Source: Brevundimonas sp. NIBR10
Lineage (GTDB): Bacteria > Pseudomonadota > Alphaproteobacteria > Caulobacterales > Caulobacteraceae
NCBI RefSeq assembly: GCF_027912515.1
Contig: NZ_CP115464.1
Span: forward strand, 2,480,001-2,544,000
Length of the DNA: 64,000 bases
Direction of reading: 5' to 3'
Shown: positions 34,974 to 44,438 of the stretch, piece by piece
How the letters are laid out: each line of letters opens with the position of its first letter
Position numbering within the stretch: the stretch's first letter is position 1
Notes under the pieces: model-generated
What the model saw: the letters and a program-made list of their open reading frames with translations, nothing else
Told to the model about the DNA's origin: nothing
Database searches by the model: none
Program-made: the position numbers and the translations under genes

Positions 34974-36380
34974 TTAGACGATCACAGCGGGCTGTGCATC
35001 CTCGTCGCGGTGATGGCGCGTCTTGTCCCAGGCAAAAGGCTCGCGGATCAGCCGCCACAGGGCGTGGGCGAAGGCCAGGGTCAGCAGCGACCAGTATGCA
35101 GGCGCCGCGATCATGTCCCACGGCCCATAGGGCACGCGCCCCCGGTAGGCTCCGATTGCGCATTGCAGCCAGGCTGCGGCCAGGGCCAGGACCAGCACGC
35201 TCATCGAGAACAGCGGCGGTGCCGGCGGCAGGCCTGCGGTGACCGACACCAGCACCCAGGCGAGCACCCAGGCCAGCGCAACCGCCTGGGCCGCCGCCGA
35301 GACCAGCCCTGCGCCGATCGTCATCGACATGGCGAACATGCCCCGCAGTCCGAGCGTCCGCAGGTCGCGCGTATGGACGCCCCAGGTCTGCATATAGCCC
35401 TTCAGCCAGCGCACCCTTTGCGGCAGCCAGTTGTCGAGGTCGCCCGGCGGGGTCTCATAGGTGGGCCGGCTCAGCACGCCCAGCCGCCACCCGCGTCGCC
35501 ACAGCTCGAACCCCAGGTCGGCATCCTCCGTGACGTTCCAGGCGTCCCAGCCGCCGACCTCGCGCAAGGGACCGACGCGGAAATGATTGCTGGTGCCACC
35601 CAGCGGAAACGGAAGTCCGAGCCGCGCCATGGCCGGCAGCTTGACCTCGAACAGGGCGGCGTATTCGACCGCGAACTGGCGATCGAGAAAGGGCGAGGCG
35701 CGTCTGTCGCTGCGGCGTCGGATACGCAGCGGCGATTGCAGGCAGGCATAGGCTTCAGTCTTGTCGGCCGCGAACCGGGCGGCCGCCTCGCGCAGTTGAA
35801 ACGGGTCCGGGTCGTCCTCGGCGTCATAGATGACCAGCAGGTCTCCCGTGGCGTGGGCCAGGCCATGGTTGAGCGCGCGCGGCTTGGTCAGGGGCCGACC
35901 GGGGGGCACGACCATGATCTTCAGCCAGTCCGGGCGCTCGACCGCCTGTGCCGCGTCGAGGGTCTCCAGGTCATGCGCTTCCAGCAACAGGAAGGCCTCG
36001 ATCCTGTCGGGCGGATAGTCGATCTCGGCCAGGCGTTCGATCAACTGGCCGACCACCTCGGCTTCGTCATGCAGGGCCGCGAGGATGGTGTAGCGCGGCA
36101 GCCTGTCTGATGCCTCCAGATCCAGCACCTCGTCCGACGGACGATAGCCGCTCCCGGTGATCAGATAGATGCGCCATGCCGCGAGGATCAGAAATCCGGT
36201 CTGCAACGCGAACAGAAGTATGGCGAATGATGCCGCCGGCGCGCGTATCGCCGAGGCCGTGAACGCCCCGATCAGACCGCAGGTGACGATCGCCTGACCG
36301 ACGGTCATTCCCCGACGGCGGGCGCCGATCCGGGCGGGCGCAGTCGGGTCGATTTTCGGCGGCGCGAAATCCCTCGGCAT
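34974..36380 (-). CDS. GT2-family glycosyltransferase, membrane-bound
   Basis: A 468-residue processive-type glycosyltransferase. Two N-terminal spans (about residues 38-75) precede the GT-A domain: LAALHDEAEVVGQLIERL, the metal motif LLVIYDAEDDPDP, acceptor-site TEDADLGFEL, and QRVRWLKGYMQTW, the Q-x-x-R-W element. Three or four C-terminal spans follow. It is built like cellulose synthase-type enzymes that make or start an exported glycan. Start at MPRDF is preferred to a TTG 12 codons earlier; neither has a strong ribosome site. Product sugar unknown. Confidence 0.9.
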   Translation of the reverse strand: MPRDFAPPKIDPTAPARIGARRRGMTVGQAIVTCGLIGAFTASAIRAPAASFAILLFALQTGFLILAAWRIYLITGSGYRPSDEVLDLEASDRLPRYTILAALHDEAEVVGQLIERLAEIDYPPDRIEAFLLLEAHDLETLDAAQAVERPDWLKIMVVPPGRPLTKPRALNHGLAHATGDLLVIYDAEDDPDPFQLREAAARFAADKTEAYACLQSPLRIRRRSDRRASPFLDRQFAVEYAALFEVKLPAMARLGLPFPLGGTSNHFRVGPLREVGGWDAWNVTEDADLGFELWRRGWRLGVLSRPTYETPPGDLDNWLPQRVRWLKGYMQTWGVHTRDLRTLGLRGMFAMSMTIGAGLVSAAAQAVALAWVLAWVLVSVTAGLPPAPPLFSMSVLVLALAAAWLQCAIGAYRGRVPYGPWDMIAAPAYWSLLTLAFAHALWRLIREPFAWDKTRHHRDEDAQPAVIV

Positions 36381-36447
36381 CACGAAAACGCTAGTGACCC
36401 GATCAGACTTGGGCAAGCCATTGGCGAACGCCTGCCAATGGCGCTAT

Positions 36448-36480
36448 TCAAACGCAGGTTCACAGGAGTGTCGCGTTTGA
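36448..36480. promoter_or_regulatory. Inverted repeat over the TetR start, candidate operator
   Basis: TCAAACGC and GCGTTTGA, perfect eight-base arms 17 bases apart. The interval contains the CAGGAG ribosome site, and the right arm includes the TTG start codon. Typical of autorepression by a TetR protein. Confidence 0.5.
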
Positions 36481-37124
36481 GCGTCCTCGTTTCATCCTCG
36501 CCGCAAGGTCCCGTGCGGTCCGGTCGCAAACCCAAGGGTGAGGGGCATTCACGGCGTGCCGAAATCCTGGCCGCCGCCGAGCGAATCTTCGTCGAGCACG
36601 GCTATGAGGGCGCGACGATCCGCAAGATCGCCGATGAGGTCGGCCTGTCTTCGACAGCGCTCTACATGCATTTCGCCGACAAGGGCGAGATCCTCCAGGA
36701 CATCTGTCGCCAGGCCTTTGAAGAACTGCTGGCCGCCAACCGACGGATCACGACGGATGAACCGGACCCCCAGGCCCGGCTGCGCGCGATGCTGCAAGCC
36801 TATGTCGCGTTTGGCTTCGCCCAGCCGAACGCCTACCGGCTGATCTACCTGACCCGGCCGATCGAGGCGCGCAGCGGTGCCCAGAACGCCGCCGAGACTC
36901 AGGGCCCCGAGTTGTTCCGTTCGTTCCAGGTCGTGCTGGAAGAGATCAAGGCCGCAGGCAGGCTGCGCGGTGACGATGCGGCCGGCGCGGCGCGCCTGTT
37001 CTGGGCGGGCACGCACGGCATCGTCTCGCTGATCATCACCAAGCCCTATTTCGACTGGGGCGACACCCGCGTGCTCAGCGACGGCATGATCGACGCCCTG
37101 ATCAGGGGCTTGCTGAAGGCCTGA
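36477..37124 (+). CDS. TetR/AcrR-family transcriptional regulator
   Basis: A 215-residue regulator. The HTH lies at about residues 30-65: ILAAAERIFVEHGYEGATI, IRKIADEVGLSSTALYMHF and DKGEILQDI. The C-terminal ligand domain is helical. The frame also offers an ATG 13 codons earlier, but that lacks a ribosome site, whereas AGGAG lies eight bases before the TTG at 36477. The inverted repeat over the start suggests autorepression, and the divergent glycosyltransferase 96 bases away may be co-regulated. Ligand unknown. Confidence 0.88.
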   Translation: MSVLVSSSPQGPVRSGRKPKGEGHSRRAEILAAAERIFVEHGYEGATIRKIADEVGLSSTALYMHFADKGEILQDICRQAFEELLAANRRITTDEPDPQARLRAMLQAYVAFGFAQPNAYRLIYLTRPIEARSGAQNAAETQGPELFRSFQVVLEEIKAAGRLRGDDAAGAARLFWAGTHGIVSLIITKPYFDWGDTRVLSDGMIDALIRGLLKA

Positions 37125-37138
37125 ATCGGTAGCGCCCG

Positions 37139-39226
37139 TCAGTTACCGCTGTAGGCCTGATAGGCCGTCGGTCCCGGAGGCGAACCGCGCGAGATGTCCG
37201 ACGACAGGCTCAGCGGTGCCGAGCCGCCGTTGAGCCGCGCCTTGTAGACCGACAGGTTCTCCATCACCCGCATCATGTAGTTGCGCGTCTCGGTGAAGGG
37301 CGCGCATTCGATGTAGTTGATGGCGGCCTCGACGCTGCCGCGCGGATCGCCGCAACGGGCCACCCACTGGGGCGCGCGGCCGGGACCGGCGTTGTAGCCG
37401 ACGGTGGTCATCAGCATCGACCCGCCGAAATTGCCCATCAACTCGCCCAGGTGATAGCTGCCCAGGGTCATGTTGTAGTCGGCGTCCCACAGCCGCTCGG
37501 CCGAATAGCTCATGCCCAGACGCCGTGCGACTCCCGAGGCCGTGGCCGGCAGGAACTGCATCATGCCGCGCGCATCGGCACCGGACCGGGCGCGGGGGTC
37601 GAAGCTGGATTCCTGGCGGGTAATGGCCAGGGTGAAGGGCAGGGGGGCCGCGCCAGAAACCTGAGGCGGGGTGCGCAAGGGGTACTGGCGTTCGGGCAAC
37701 AGGATGCCGCGCTGGCTGGCCGCACGGCCAACCATCATGGCCCCGAAGCCGTCGCCATAGCCCCGCATGGTGTCCATCAGCAGCGCAAGGTCGGTCGGGT
37801 TCGGCAGGGTGTCGTCCAGGTGATAGGCGAAGACCCTGAGCAGGCTGGTCTCGCCGGTCTCGCCCAGGATGCGCATGGCCCGCACCACCTCATTGTCCTC
37901 GAACGCCGCGGCGTCGGCCGAAGTCGGCCGGGGATCGGCGGGCAGGGTCAGGGTCGTCATGCCGGCCTTCTCGGCGGCGAGTTGGCCATAGAAGGTCTGG
38001 ATGTGCTGGGCCCCGTTGCGATAGGCCTGCTGCGCACCGGCCTGATCGCCCTGAGCCTCTGCCGCGCGACCCAGCCAGTACCAGGCGCGCCCCTGGGTGA
38101 TCGGCGTCGAGGACACGGTTCGCAGGGTCTCGAAATGGCGGGCGGCGCGGGCCGGGTCGTTGAGCTTGGTCAGGGCGACCCAGCCGGCGAAGAACTCGGC
38201 ATCGACCTTGCGGTCGCCGGACGGGAAGCCGTGACCGGCCATGGCGTCGTAGGCGGCCTGGTAGTTGCCGTCCTGATAGGCATCGAGGAAATAGTTGCGG
38301 CGCTCGCTCCACAGCGTGTCCTGGCCCTCCTTGTGCGAGGGCGCGGACGGCAGGTAGCGCAGGATCGAATAGGCATCGCGCTGGCGGCTCTGCGAACGCA
38401 GGATCCGCGCACGCTCCAGCGCCACTGCCGGGTCCGTCGCCTGGGATGCCGACAGGTTGGCGACCATGGAATCGGGGCTGTAGGCCGACCGCAGCGCCAT
38501 CACCGTATTGGCCACGGACGCCTTCTCGGGCGAGGCCAGGTTGACCATGGCGCGCGTCGCCGGACCGTGCGGCCCCAGCAGCAGCATCGACAGCCGGGCG
38601 TCGTGGTCGGCCGTGCTCAGCCAGCCGCTCCACCGGTTCAGGATGCGGGTCTGTTCCGGAGCCTCGAACGACCGGGTCCGCCACCAGTCGCGAACCAACG
38701 ACTGCGCCTCTGACGAGCGGCCCGACTGGTCCAGCGCCCAGGCCAGGGCAATGGCCCCCTGAACGGTGGTGGGCGCGCTGCTGCCGAAGAAGGCGAGCAC
38801 GGCGTCGGGCGATCCGCCGGCGCGGTCCAGCGCGATCTCACCGGCGCTGCGGCGCGCCTCGACCCGGGGCCAGCCGTTCAGGGCGCGCTGGTCGCGCGAC
38901 AGGTCGCCATAGGACATCTGGGAGCCCGAGGTATCGATCAGGGCCCATTCGACCAGCTTGCGTGCCGTCGGATCGCCGATCCGGCTGATGGCGTCCTGGG
39001 TGCCGACAACGTCGCGAGACCGCGCCAGCGTCAGGCCGCGTCGAAAGGCGATGGTGTCCGAATCGTTCAGCACGCGCGGCTGATAGGTCGCGGTCGAGAC
39101 CTGGCTGTAGGGCTGGGCACCGTTCAGCTCCGCCGTCGACTGGGGAAGCATCGACTCAACAGGGGGAGCCAGGACCGCCAGAGCGGCCGCAATCGTCGTC
39201 GCCAGCATCGTTCGTACAAACCCCAT
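37139..39226 (-). CDS. Soluble lytic murein transglycosylase
   Basis: A 695-residue periplasmic enzyme that cleaves peptidoglycan glycan strands, releasing 1,6-anhydromuropeptides. N-terminal signal (TMLATTIAAALAVLAPP), then a long superhelical ring domain (about residues 60-480), and the C-terminal SLT domain with ITRQESSFDPRARSG (catalytic glutamate in RQES), ARGMMQFLPATA, and MTTVGYNAGPGRAPQW. This is the Slt70 architecture. Monocistronic; convergent with tetR, with 14 bases between stops. Confidence 0.93.
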   Translation of the reverse strand: MGFVRTMLATTIAAALAVLAPPVESMLPQSTAELNGAQPYSQVSTATYQPRVLNDSDTIAFRRGLTLARSRDVVGTQDAISRIGDPTARKLVEWALIDTSGSQMSYGDLSRDQRALNGWPRVEARRSAGEIALDRAGGSPDAVLAFFGSSAPTTVQGAIALAWALDQSGRSSEAQSLVRDWWRTRSFEAPEQTRILNRWSGWLSTADHDARLSMLLLGPHGPATRAMVNLASPEKASVANTVMALRSAYSPDSMVANLSASQATDPAVALERARILRSQSRQRDAYSILRYLPSAPSHKEGQDTLWSERRNYFLDAYQDGNYQAAYDAMAGHGFPSGDRKVDAEFFAGWVALTKLNDPARAARHFETLRTVSSTPITQGRAWYWLGRAAEAQGDQAGAQQAYRNGAQHIQTFYGQLAAEKAGMTTLTLPADPRPTSADAAAFEDNEVVRAMRILGETGETSLLRVFAYHLDDTLPNPTDLALLMDTMRGYGDGFGAMMVGRAASQRGILLPERQYPLRTPPQVSGAAPLPFTLAITRQESSFDPRARSGADARGMMQFLPATASGVARRLGMSYSAERLWDADYNMTLGSYHLGELMGNFGGSMLMTTVGYNAGPGRAPQWVARCGDPRGSVEAAINYIECAPFTETRNYMMRVMENLSVYKARLNGGSAPLSLSSDISRGSPPGPTAYQAYSGN

Positions 39227-39319
39227 TCAACCCGGTTGCAGGCTTTGGGCCCACCACCTACCCTCTACCGCCTGTCACGGGCGCCCGCCGCCCATTTCCC
39301 ACGCAGGTAGACTGTTTCT

Positions 39320-40216
39320 ATGACCGCCCCTTTGTTCAAGGGCGTGATCACCGCCCTGATCACACCTCTTCGTGACGGAAACGTGGACGATGCCGCGCTG
39401 GAACGCCTGATCGAGCGCCAGATCGCCGCAGGCGTCCACGGCATCGTGCCGATGGGCACCACCGGCGAAAGCGCCAGCCTGACGCCCGACGAGGCCAAGC
39501 ATGTCGTCGCGCGCACCGTGGAGATCGTCCGTGGGCGGATTCGTGTCATGGCCGGGGCCGGTTCGACCGCCACCGACAAGGCCATCGACCTGGTCCGCTA
39601 TGCCAAGACCGTCGGCGCAGACGGGGCCCTGGTCGTCACTCCCTATTACAACCGTCCGTCCCAGGCGGGTCTGGCCGCGCATTTCGAGGCGGTGGCCGAT
39701 GCGGTCCAGCTGCCGATCGTGCTCTACAATGTGCCCGGCCGGACCGGCGTTGACATGTCGAACGAGACCGTGGCGCGGCTGGCGGCCCATCCGAACATCG
39801 TCGGCATCAAGGATGCGACCGCCGACATGAGCCGGGTTTGCTGGATGCATGCCAACATCGGTCGCCAGCCCGGGGTCCAGTTCGACCTGATCACCGGCGA
39901 TGACCCCAGCGTCCTGGGGTATCTGGCCTGTGGCGGGGTCGGGGTGATCTCGGTCACCTCCAACGTCGCGCCCGAGGCCATGGTCGCCCTCTACAATGCC
40001 GTGGTCGCAGGCGACTACGCGGCGGCCCGGTCGTGGCAGGACCGCCTGATCGGCCTGCATAAGGCCCTGTTCCTCGACGCCTCGCCGGCGCCGTCCAAGT
40101 ACGCCCTGGCGAAGCTGGGGCTGTGCACCGAGGAAATCCGTCTGCCGCTGGTGCCGACCCGCGATGAGGTCAAGCCGGCCATCGACGCGGCGCTCGACGC
40201 CGCCGGGCTTGGCTGA
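39320..40216 (+). CDS. dapA: 4-hydroxy-tetrahydrodipicolinate synthase
   Basis: A 298-residue Schiff-base aldolase that condenses pyruvate with aspartate semialdehyde in lysine and diaminopimelate synthesis. [10 protein letters not shown] near residue 44 holds the threonine pair, [12 protein letters not shown] the catalytic tyrosine, and [11 protein letters not shown] the Schiff-base lysine. Full length. The stop and the smpB start share one base (TGATG). Confidence 0.97.
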   Translation: MTAPLFKGVITALITPLRDGNVDDAALERLIERQIAAGVHGIVPMGTTGESASLTPDEAKHVVARTVEIVRGRIRVMAGAGSTATDKAIDLVRYAKTVGADGALVVTPYYNRPSQAGLAAHFEAVADAVQLPIVLYNVPGRTGVDMSNETVARLAAHPNIVGIKDATADMSRVCWMHANIGRQPGVQFDLITGDDPSVLGYLACGGVGVISVTSNVAPEAMVALYNAVVAGDYAAARSWQDRLIGLHKALFLDASPAPSKYALAKLGLCTEEIRLPLVPTRDEVKPAIDAALDAAGLG

Positions 40217-40719
40217 TGGCCACGACGAAGGAAAAGGCGGCGGCGGCGACCAAGGCCCCGATCACCAAGGCCAAGCTGATCGCCGAGAACCGCCGCGCCC
40301 GGTTCGACTATTTCCTGGAGGACAACCTCGAGGCCGGGATCATGCTGCTGGGCACCGAGATCAAGGCCCTGCGGATGGGCCGCGCCAACATCGCCGAGAG
40401 CTATGCGGCGGTAGAAGGCCGCGAAATCGTCCTGATCAACGCCGACATCCCGCCCTACGCCCAGGCCAACCGATTCAATCACGAGCCGCGCCGGCCCCGG
40501 AAACTGCTGCTGCACAGAAAGCAGATCGATCGGCTCATCGGTGCGGTCCAGAAGGACGGCCAGACCATCATTCCCTTGCGCCTGTATCTGAACGACGACG
40601 GCAAGGCCAAGCTCGAGATCGCCCTGGCCAAGGGCAAGAAGCTGCATGACAAGCGCGAGGCGTCGGCCGACCGCGACTGGGCGCGCGACAAGGCCCGGCT
40701 GATGCGCGACAAGGGCTGA
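40216..40719 (+). CDS. smpB: SsrA-binding protein SmpB
   Basis: A 167-residue tmRNA-binding protein for rescue of stalled ribosomes. It starts in the dapA stop. An alanine/lysine-rich N-terminal extension leads into the conserved [38 protein letters not shown], then [15 protein letters not shown] and the basic C-terminal tail [19 protein letters not shown]. The dapA-smpB order is common in alphaproteobacteria. Confidence 0.97.
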   Translation: MATTKEKAAAATKAPITKAKLIAENRRARFDYFLEDNLEAGIMLLGTEIKALRMGRANIAESYAAVEGREIVLINADIPPYAQANRFNHEPRRPRKLLLHRKQIDRLIGAVQKDGQTIIPLRLYLNDDGKAKLEIALAKGKKLHDKREASADRDWARDKARLMRDKG

Positions 40720-40728
40720 AGTCGGGGT

Positions 40729-40914
40729 TCAGGCCTCGGGGTCGTCCAGCGCGCACTGCGGCCCCGGCTCGTCGATCGCCTCGCGCCGCTCGATCAGGCC
40801 GATCCAGCCGTCGGCCAGCGTCAACAGCCCCTCGCGACGCGCCGCGTCATCTTCGGGCACGGCCTCCGCAATGAGGTCGCTGATGGCAGCGCGGCATTCC
40901 CTGACGGTTTTCAC
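40729..40914 (-). CDS. Hypothetical 61-residue acidic protein
   Basis: From a GTG at 40914: VKTVRECRAAISDLIAEAV, then an acidic helical part and the ending PQCALDDPEA. A longer frame begins at 40956. Composition is protein-like, and it ends ten bases from smpB, convergent. Not recognised; start uncertain. Confidence 0.5.
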   Translation of the reverse strand: MKTVRECRAAISDLIAEAVPEDDAARREGLLTLADGWIGLIERREAIDEPGPQCALDDPEA

Positions 40915-41010
40915 AGTGAAACAAGCGGTTACGCGGGGGAGGGCGGACCTGTTCAACCGGTGCGGATCACCGTTGTTCCGTATGGCGAAGGTCGGGTAGC
41001 GGACGTTTGT

Positions 41011-41958
41011 TCAGTCCTGCGTTGCCACGTCCATCGCCCGCCTTGCACGGACGATCGAGCCCGCAATCTCGCTGGCACTGGCCCTTTGGTTCACCGACAT
41101 CCGCTGCGCCTGATACAGCCCCTTCAGATAGGCCTCGTCCCACTGGGTCAGGCCGGCGACGCCTTCGGGATCATCGAAGACGTTCAGGATCGTAGCATAG
41201 CCGCCGGTGTCGGCGTCGGCATCGACCTGGGCCAGGGTCACCATGGCCAGATAGTCGACCAGCTGATGTGCCGACAGTGCGGCGACCTGATCCACATCGA
41301 CGATGATGAAGACCCGCTCGATATCATCCTCGGTCGGCGACGACAGTCGCGACCCCAGCGTCTTCACGCCCGGTGCCATGTCCGACGGCAGCAGGCACGA
41401 CCCGCTGCAATAGCCGGGAATACGAACGGCGTTCCGGCCCATCTCATCGACCGGCAGGGTCACGGTCCACCAGCGCACCGGCCGGTCGGTCGCCTGAAAC
41501 CGGCGCAGAGCGGCTGCACCCTGATCCATGCCGGCCCCGCCGACGCGGAACAGGCGGGGGCGCATGGCGACGAACTGCGGGGTAAAGACGGCGGCGTCGT
41601 CGGTGGCGACGATGATGACATTGGGCGTGCAGCCTGCGCCGCCGGGCGTCAGCCCCACGGTTCGCGCCGTCTCGGACACACGCTCCACGATGAACCGGGC
41701 CGCCGGGGCCTGAAGATTGAGCACGTCGACGCAGATCGCGCCGCGCCACCGCGCCAGACCCCGATTACGGGACGGTGCCCCGACCTCGCGCACGAACTCG
41801 CGTGTCGCCGTCTCCAGAGTGCGTCCCGTGACAGTCAGCTCGCCGAGGTCAACGGCATCCACGGTCGGCGTAGACGGGGCGGGACGGGGCGAGACTTCCT
41901 GCGTCGCGGCTTCAGGCGTGGCGGACAGGACGGCACTGAGGATGGCGGCGATCAACAT
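41011..41958 (-). CDS. Secreted protein of unknown function, paralogue A
   Basis: A 315-residue protein with a short N-terminal signal (MLIAAILSAVLSATPEAA) and then a proline/threonine-rich linker. Shared with its neighbour: REFVREVGAPS, RGLARW, VIIVATDDAAVFTPQFVA, RLFRVGGAGMDQG, ERVFIIVDVD and GYATILNVFDDPE. Conserved cysteines occur in AICVDV, GAGC and GYCSGSC, and suggest two disulfides. GGGAG precedes the ATG. It lies 27 bases after paralogue B on the same strand, so they form one transcript. No known domain is recognised. Confidence 0.82.
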   Translation of the reverse strand: MLIAAILSAVLSATPEAATQEVSPRPAPSTPTVDAVDLGELTVTGRTLETATREFVREVGAPSRNRGLARWRGAICVDVLNLQAPAARFIVERVSETARTVGLTPGGAGCTPNVIIVATDDAAVFTPQFVAMRPRLFRVGGAGMDQGAAALRRFQATDRPVRWWTVTLPVDEMGRNAVRIPGYCSGSCLLPSDMAPGVKTLGSRLSSPTEDDIERVFIIVDVDQVAALSAHQLVDYLAMVTLAQVDADADTGGYATILNVFDDPEGVAGLTQWDEAYLKGLYQAQRMSVNQRASASEIAGSIVRARRAMDVATQD

Positions 41959-41985
41959 GACGGGCTCCCGGCGGCGGGGTCTGGG

Positions 41986-42924
41986 CTACTGAGTCGCGTC
42001 TTCCTCGTTCGTCATGCCCTGACGCACGCGGATGATCGAAGAGACGACTTCGGCGCGGGCGGCTCCGACGCTGGCGCGGGTGCGCTGGGCGTCGTACAGA
42101 CCCTTCAGATAGGCCTTGTCCCACTGCGTCAGACCGGGTGCATAGGCCGGGTCGTCGAACAGGTTCAGGATAGTCGCATAACCCGAGGTGTCGGCCTCCG
42201 GGTCGATCTGGGCCAGAGCGACCATGGCGATATAGTCGGCCAGCTGGTCCAGCGACACATTGGCGATCTTGTCCACGTCCACGATGATGAAGACGCGCTT
42301 CAGGTCGTCCTCGGTCCGGTTCATCAGGCGCGACGACAGGGTCTCGACCTGGGGCGCAAAGTCCATCGGACCTTCGCAGGAATTCTGGCAGAAGCCCGGA
42401 ATCCGCACCGCGATCTGGCCGGTTTCGGTGACCGGGACGCTGACGTGCCACCAGCGAACGGGGCTGTCGGAGGTCTCGAAGGCCGCAAGGGCTGCGTCGC
42501 CCCGATCCATGCCGGCACCGCCGACCTGGAACAGGCGTGGGCGCGAGGCCACGAACTGGGGCGTGAAGGCCTTGGCGTCGGTGGTCGCGACGATCAGGAT
42601 GCTGGGCTCGCAGCCGGGCGCACCGACCTTCAGGTCGAGGTCGCGGGCGGTGTCGGACACGCGGTCGACGATGAACTGCGCCGCATCGTTCTGCAGATTG
42701 GCCACCCCGGCGCAGATGCCGTTGCGCCAGCGGGCCAGGCCCCGACGCCGCGACGGGGCCCCGACCTCGCGCACGAACCGCTCGGTGGTGTCCTCCAGCC
42801 TGCTGCCCTCGACAACGATGTCTTCCAGATCGACGGGAGCCGTCGCGGGATCGACCGGCGGCGCCGGAACCGTCTGGGGCAGGGGAGCGGCGAACAACGA
42901 AGCTGCGAGAGCCAGGGCCAGCAT
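41986..42924 (-). CDS. Secreted protein of unknown function, paralogue B
   Basis: A 312-residue copy of the same family: signal MLALALAASLFAAPLP, then DIVVEGSRLEDTTERFVRE, RGLARW, ILIVATTDAKAFTPQFVAS, RLFQVGGAGMDRG, KRVFIIVDVDK and GYATILNLFDDP. Cysteines match paralogue A (GICAGV, GAPGC, GFCQNSC). The GGAGGG site is three bases before ATG 42930 but nine before ATG 42924, so the latter start is chosen. By eye about half the residues agree with A, pointing to an old tandem duplication. Periplasmic or outer-membrane location is likely; role unknown. Confidence 0.82.
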   Translation of the reverse strand: MLALALAASLFAAPLPQTVPAPPVDPATAPVDLEDIVVEGSRLEDTTERFVREVGAPSRRRGLARWRNGICAGVANLQNDAAQFIVDRVSDTARDLDLKVGAPGCEPSILIVATTDAKAFTPQFVASRPRLFQVGGAGMDRGDAALAAFETSDSPVRWWHVSVPVTETGQIAVRIPGFCQNSCEGPMDFAPQVETLSSRLMNRTEDDLKRVFIIVDVDKIANVSLDQLADYIAMVALAQIDPEADTSGYATILNLFDDPAYAPGLTQWDKAYLKGLYDAQRTRASVGAARAEVVSSIIRVRQGMTNEEDATQ

Positions 42925-43012
42925 GAACATTCCCTCCGGTCGATATACTGGACACGACGCTACGCGATAACGCGGTTTTCGACAACTATCGGTGGAGCAG
43001 AAACGGCGCCGT

Positions 43013-43585
43013 CTAATCCCTGTCGAAGGTCCGCACTGTCGGGCTCGCCGCCGGTGTCCGGGGCCGGCCCCAGTCCCCCAGGCGGTCGGCCAGATCGATA
43101 TAGGCGTCGGCCTGTCGGCGCAGGTCGTCCGACAGCATCGGCGGCTGGCTTTTCAGCGTCGAGACCACGGTGACCCGCACCCCCCTGGCCTGCACCGCCT
43201 GGACCAGCCGGCGGAAGTCGCCGTCGCCCGAGAACAGCACGACATGATCCAGACGCGGGGCCAGTTCCAGCATGTCCACCGCGATCTCGATGTCCATGTT
43301 CCCCTTGATCCGGCTGTGCCCCTGCGGGTCGGTGAACCGCTTCGCCGGCTTGGTCACGACCGAAAAGCCGTTGTAGCCCAGCCAGTCCACCAGCGGCCGG
43401 ATCGGAGAGAACTCTTCGCCCTCGACCACGGCCGTGTAATAATGGGCGCGAATGAGGACGGCCTGATCGCGGAACGATGCGAGCAGCCTGGCGAAGTCGA
43501 GATCGACGTTCAGCCCCCTGGCCGCCGAATAGAGATTGGCCCCGTCGATGAACAGGGCGATGCGCTCGTGCGGAAGAAACGTCAT
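43013..43585 (-). CDS. NYN-domain (LabA/DUF88) protein
   Basis: A 190-residue PIN-like putative RNase. Acidic-site motifs are IALFIDGANLY at the N-terminus, KGNMDIEIAVDML in the middle and VLFSGDGDFRRLV, the three conserved aspartate clusters of NYN domains. The start ATG overlaps that of folK: the four bases CATG at 43583-43586 provide both divergent start codons. The family acts on RNA in other systems, but this member's target is unknown. Confidence 0.9.
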   Translation of the reverse strand: MTFLPHERIALFIDGANLYSAARGLNVDLDFARLLASFRDQAVLIRAHYYTAVVEGEEFSPIRPLVDWLGYNGFSVVTKPAKRFTDPQGHSRIKGNMDIEIAVDMLELAPRLDHVVLFSGDGDFRRLVQAVQARGVRVTVVSTLKSQPPMLSDDLRRQADAYIDLADRLGDWGRPRTPAASPTVRTFDRD

Positions 43586-44147
43586 GGACACCGCCGTGAA
43601 TGAAGCTGCAGACCTTGCCGTCATCGACGAGCCCGGCGTGGCGCTTGACCTGGATCAGGCCGTCATCATCGCTCTGGGCTGCAATGACAAGGGGGTGTGG
43701 GCGTCCTGCACCGAGGCGCTGGGGGCGGCCCTGGCGCGGTTCCGGTCCGAGGGCATCGACATCGTCGCCCGGTCGTCGTGGTGGCGGTCACAGGCCTGGC
43801 CCGACCCGACCGACCCGCCTTTCCTGAACGGCGTCGTCATCGTCCGCACCGCCCATGACCCCCACGCCCTGATGCAGGCCCTCGGCCGGATCGAGGACGC
43901 CTTTGGCCGCCAACGCTCCATCCGCAACGCCCCGCGCACCCTCGATCTTGACCTGATCGCCTACGGCCGTGAACAGGGCGACTGCGCCGGCCTGATCCTG
44001 CCCCACCCTCGGGCGGCGGAACGGCTGTTCGTCATGGGACCGCTGGCGGAGATCGCGCCGGAGTGGGTGCATCCGGCGGGGGATACGGCGGCTAGTCTCA
44101 AAGACAGTGCAACGGTGGGCATCGACGCACGGTCGATGAGTTCCTGA
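43584..44147 (+). CDS. folK: HPPK, 6-hydroxymethyl-dihydropterin pyrophosphokinase
   Basis: A 187-residue folate enzyme that transfers pyrophosphate from ATP to 6-hydroxymethyl-7,8-dihydropterin. Motifs are IALGCNDKG, PPFLNGVVIV, APRTLDLDLIAYG with the metal aspartates, and LPHPRAAERLFVMGPLAEIAPEW. GGAAG lies seven bases before the ATG. Divergent from the NYN gene with shared start bases. It is followed two bases later by a small cysteine-containing gene. Confidence 0.95.
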   Translation: MDTAVNEAADLAVIDEPGVALDLDQAVIIALGCNDKGVWASCTEALGAALARFRSEGIDIVARSSWWRSQAWPDPTDPPFLNGVVIVRTAHDPHALMQALGRIEDAFGRQRSIRNAPRTLDLDLIAYGREQGDCAGLILPHPRAAERLFVMGPLAEIAPEWVHPAGDTAASLKDSATVGIDARSMSS

Positions 44148-44149
44148 CC

Positions 44150-44338
44150 ATGTTCTTCAAGCGCGCCTGTTGTTTTTGTAGTCAAGCCATCGAAAGGTCG
44201 GACGACGCCGCCGTCGAGATCGTGCTCTCAAACCTGTGGCACCCGAAATCGGTTCAAGGGCTACACGCGCATTCGACCTGCGTAACGGCCGCATTCCCCG
44301 ATCGTGCCATGGTCGACCCAGATTGTCTGATCGACTGA
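44150..44338 (+). CDS. Small cysteine-containing hypothetical protein
   Basis: A 62-residue frame [19 protein letters not shown], later [11 protein letters not shown]. The two-base gap to folK and the CCFC/HAHSTC pattern, which could bind a metal, favour a real gene. Not recognised. The 100 bases after it carry the presumed rpoZ promoter. Confidence 0.55.
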   Translation: MFFKRACCFCSQAIERSDDAAVEIVLSNLWHPKSVQGLHAHSTCVTAAFPDRAMVDPDCLID

Positions 44339-44438
44339 GCTGCCCCAAATCCGCCCCTGTGGCGTTGCACAAATCAGTGCATATCTGTATGGGGCGCGGT
44401 TCTCCCGCCGACAATCGTCCCGACACCGAAGGATTCCC

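Noticed and set aside
34653..36110. Plus-strand 485-residue frame opposite the glycosyltransferase
   Set aside because: Arginine/glutamine-rich composition; the minus strand shows membrane spans and catalytic motifs.
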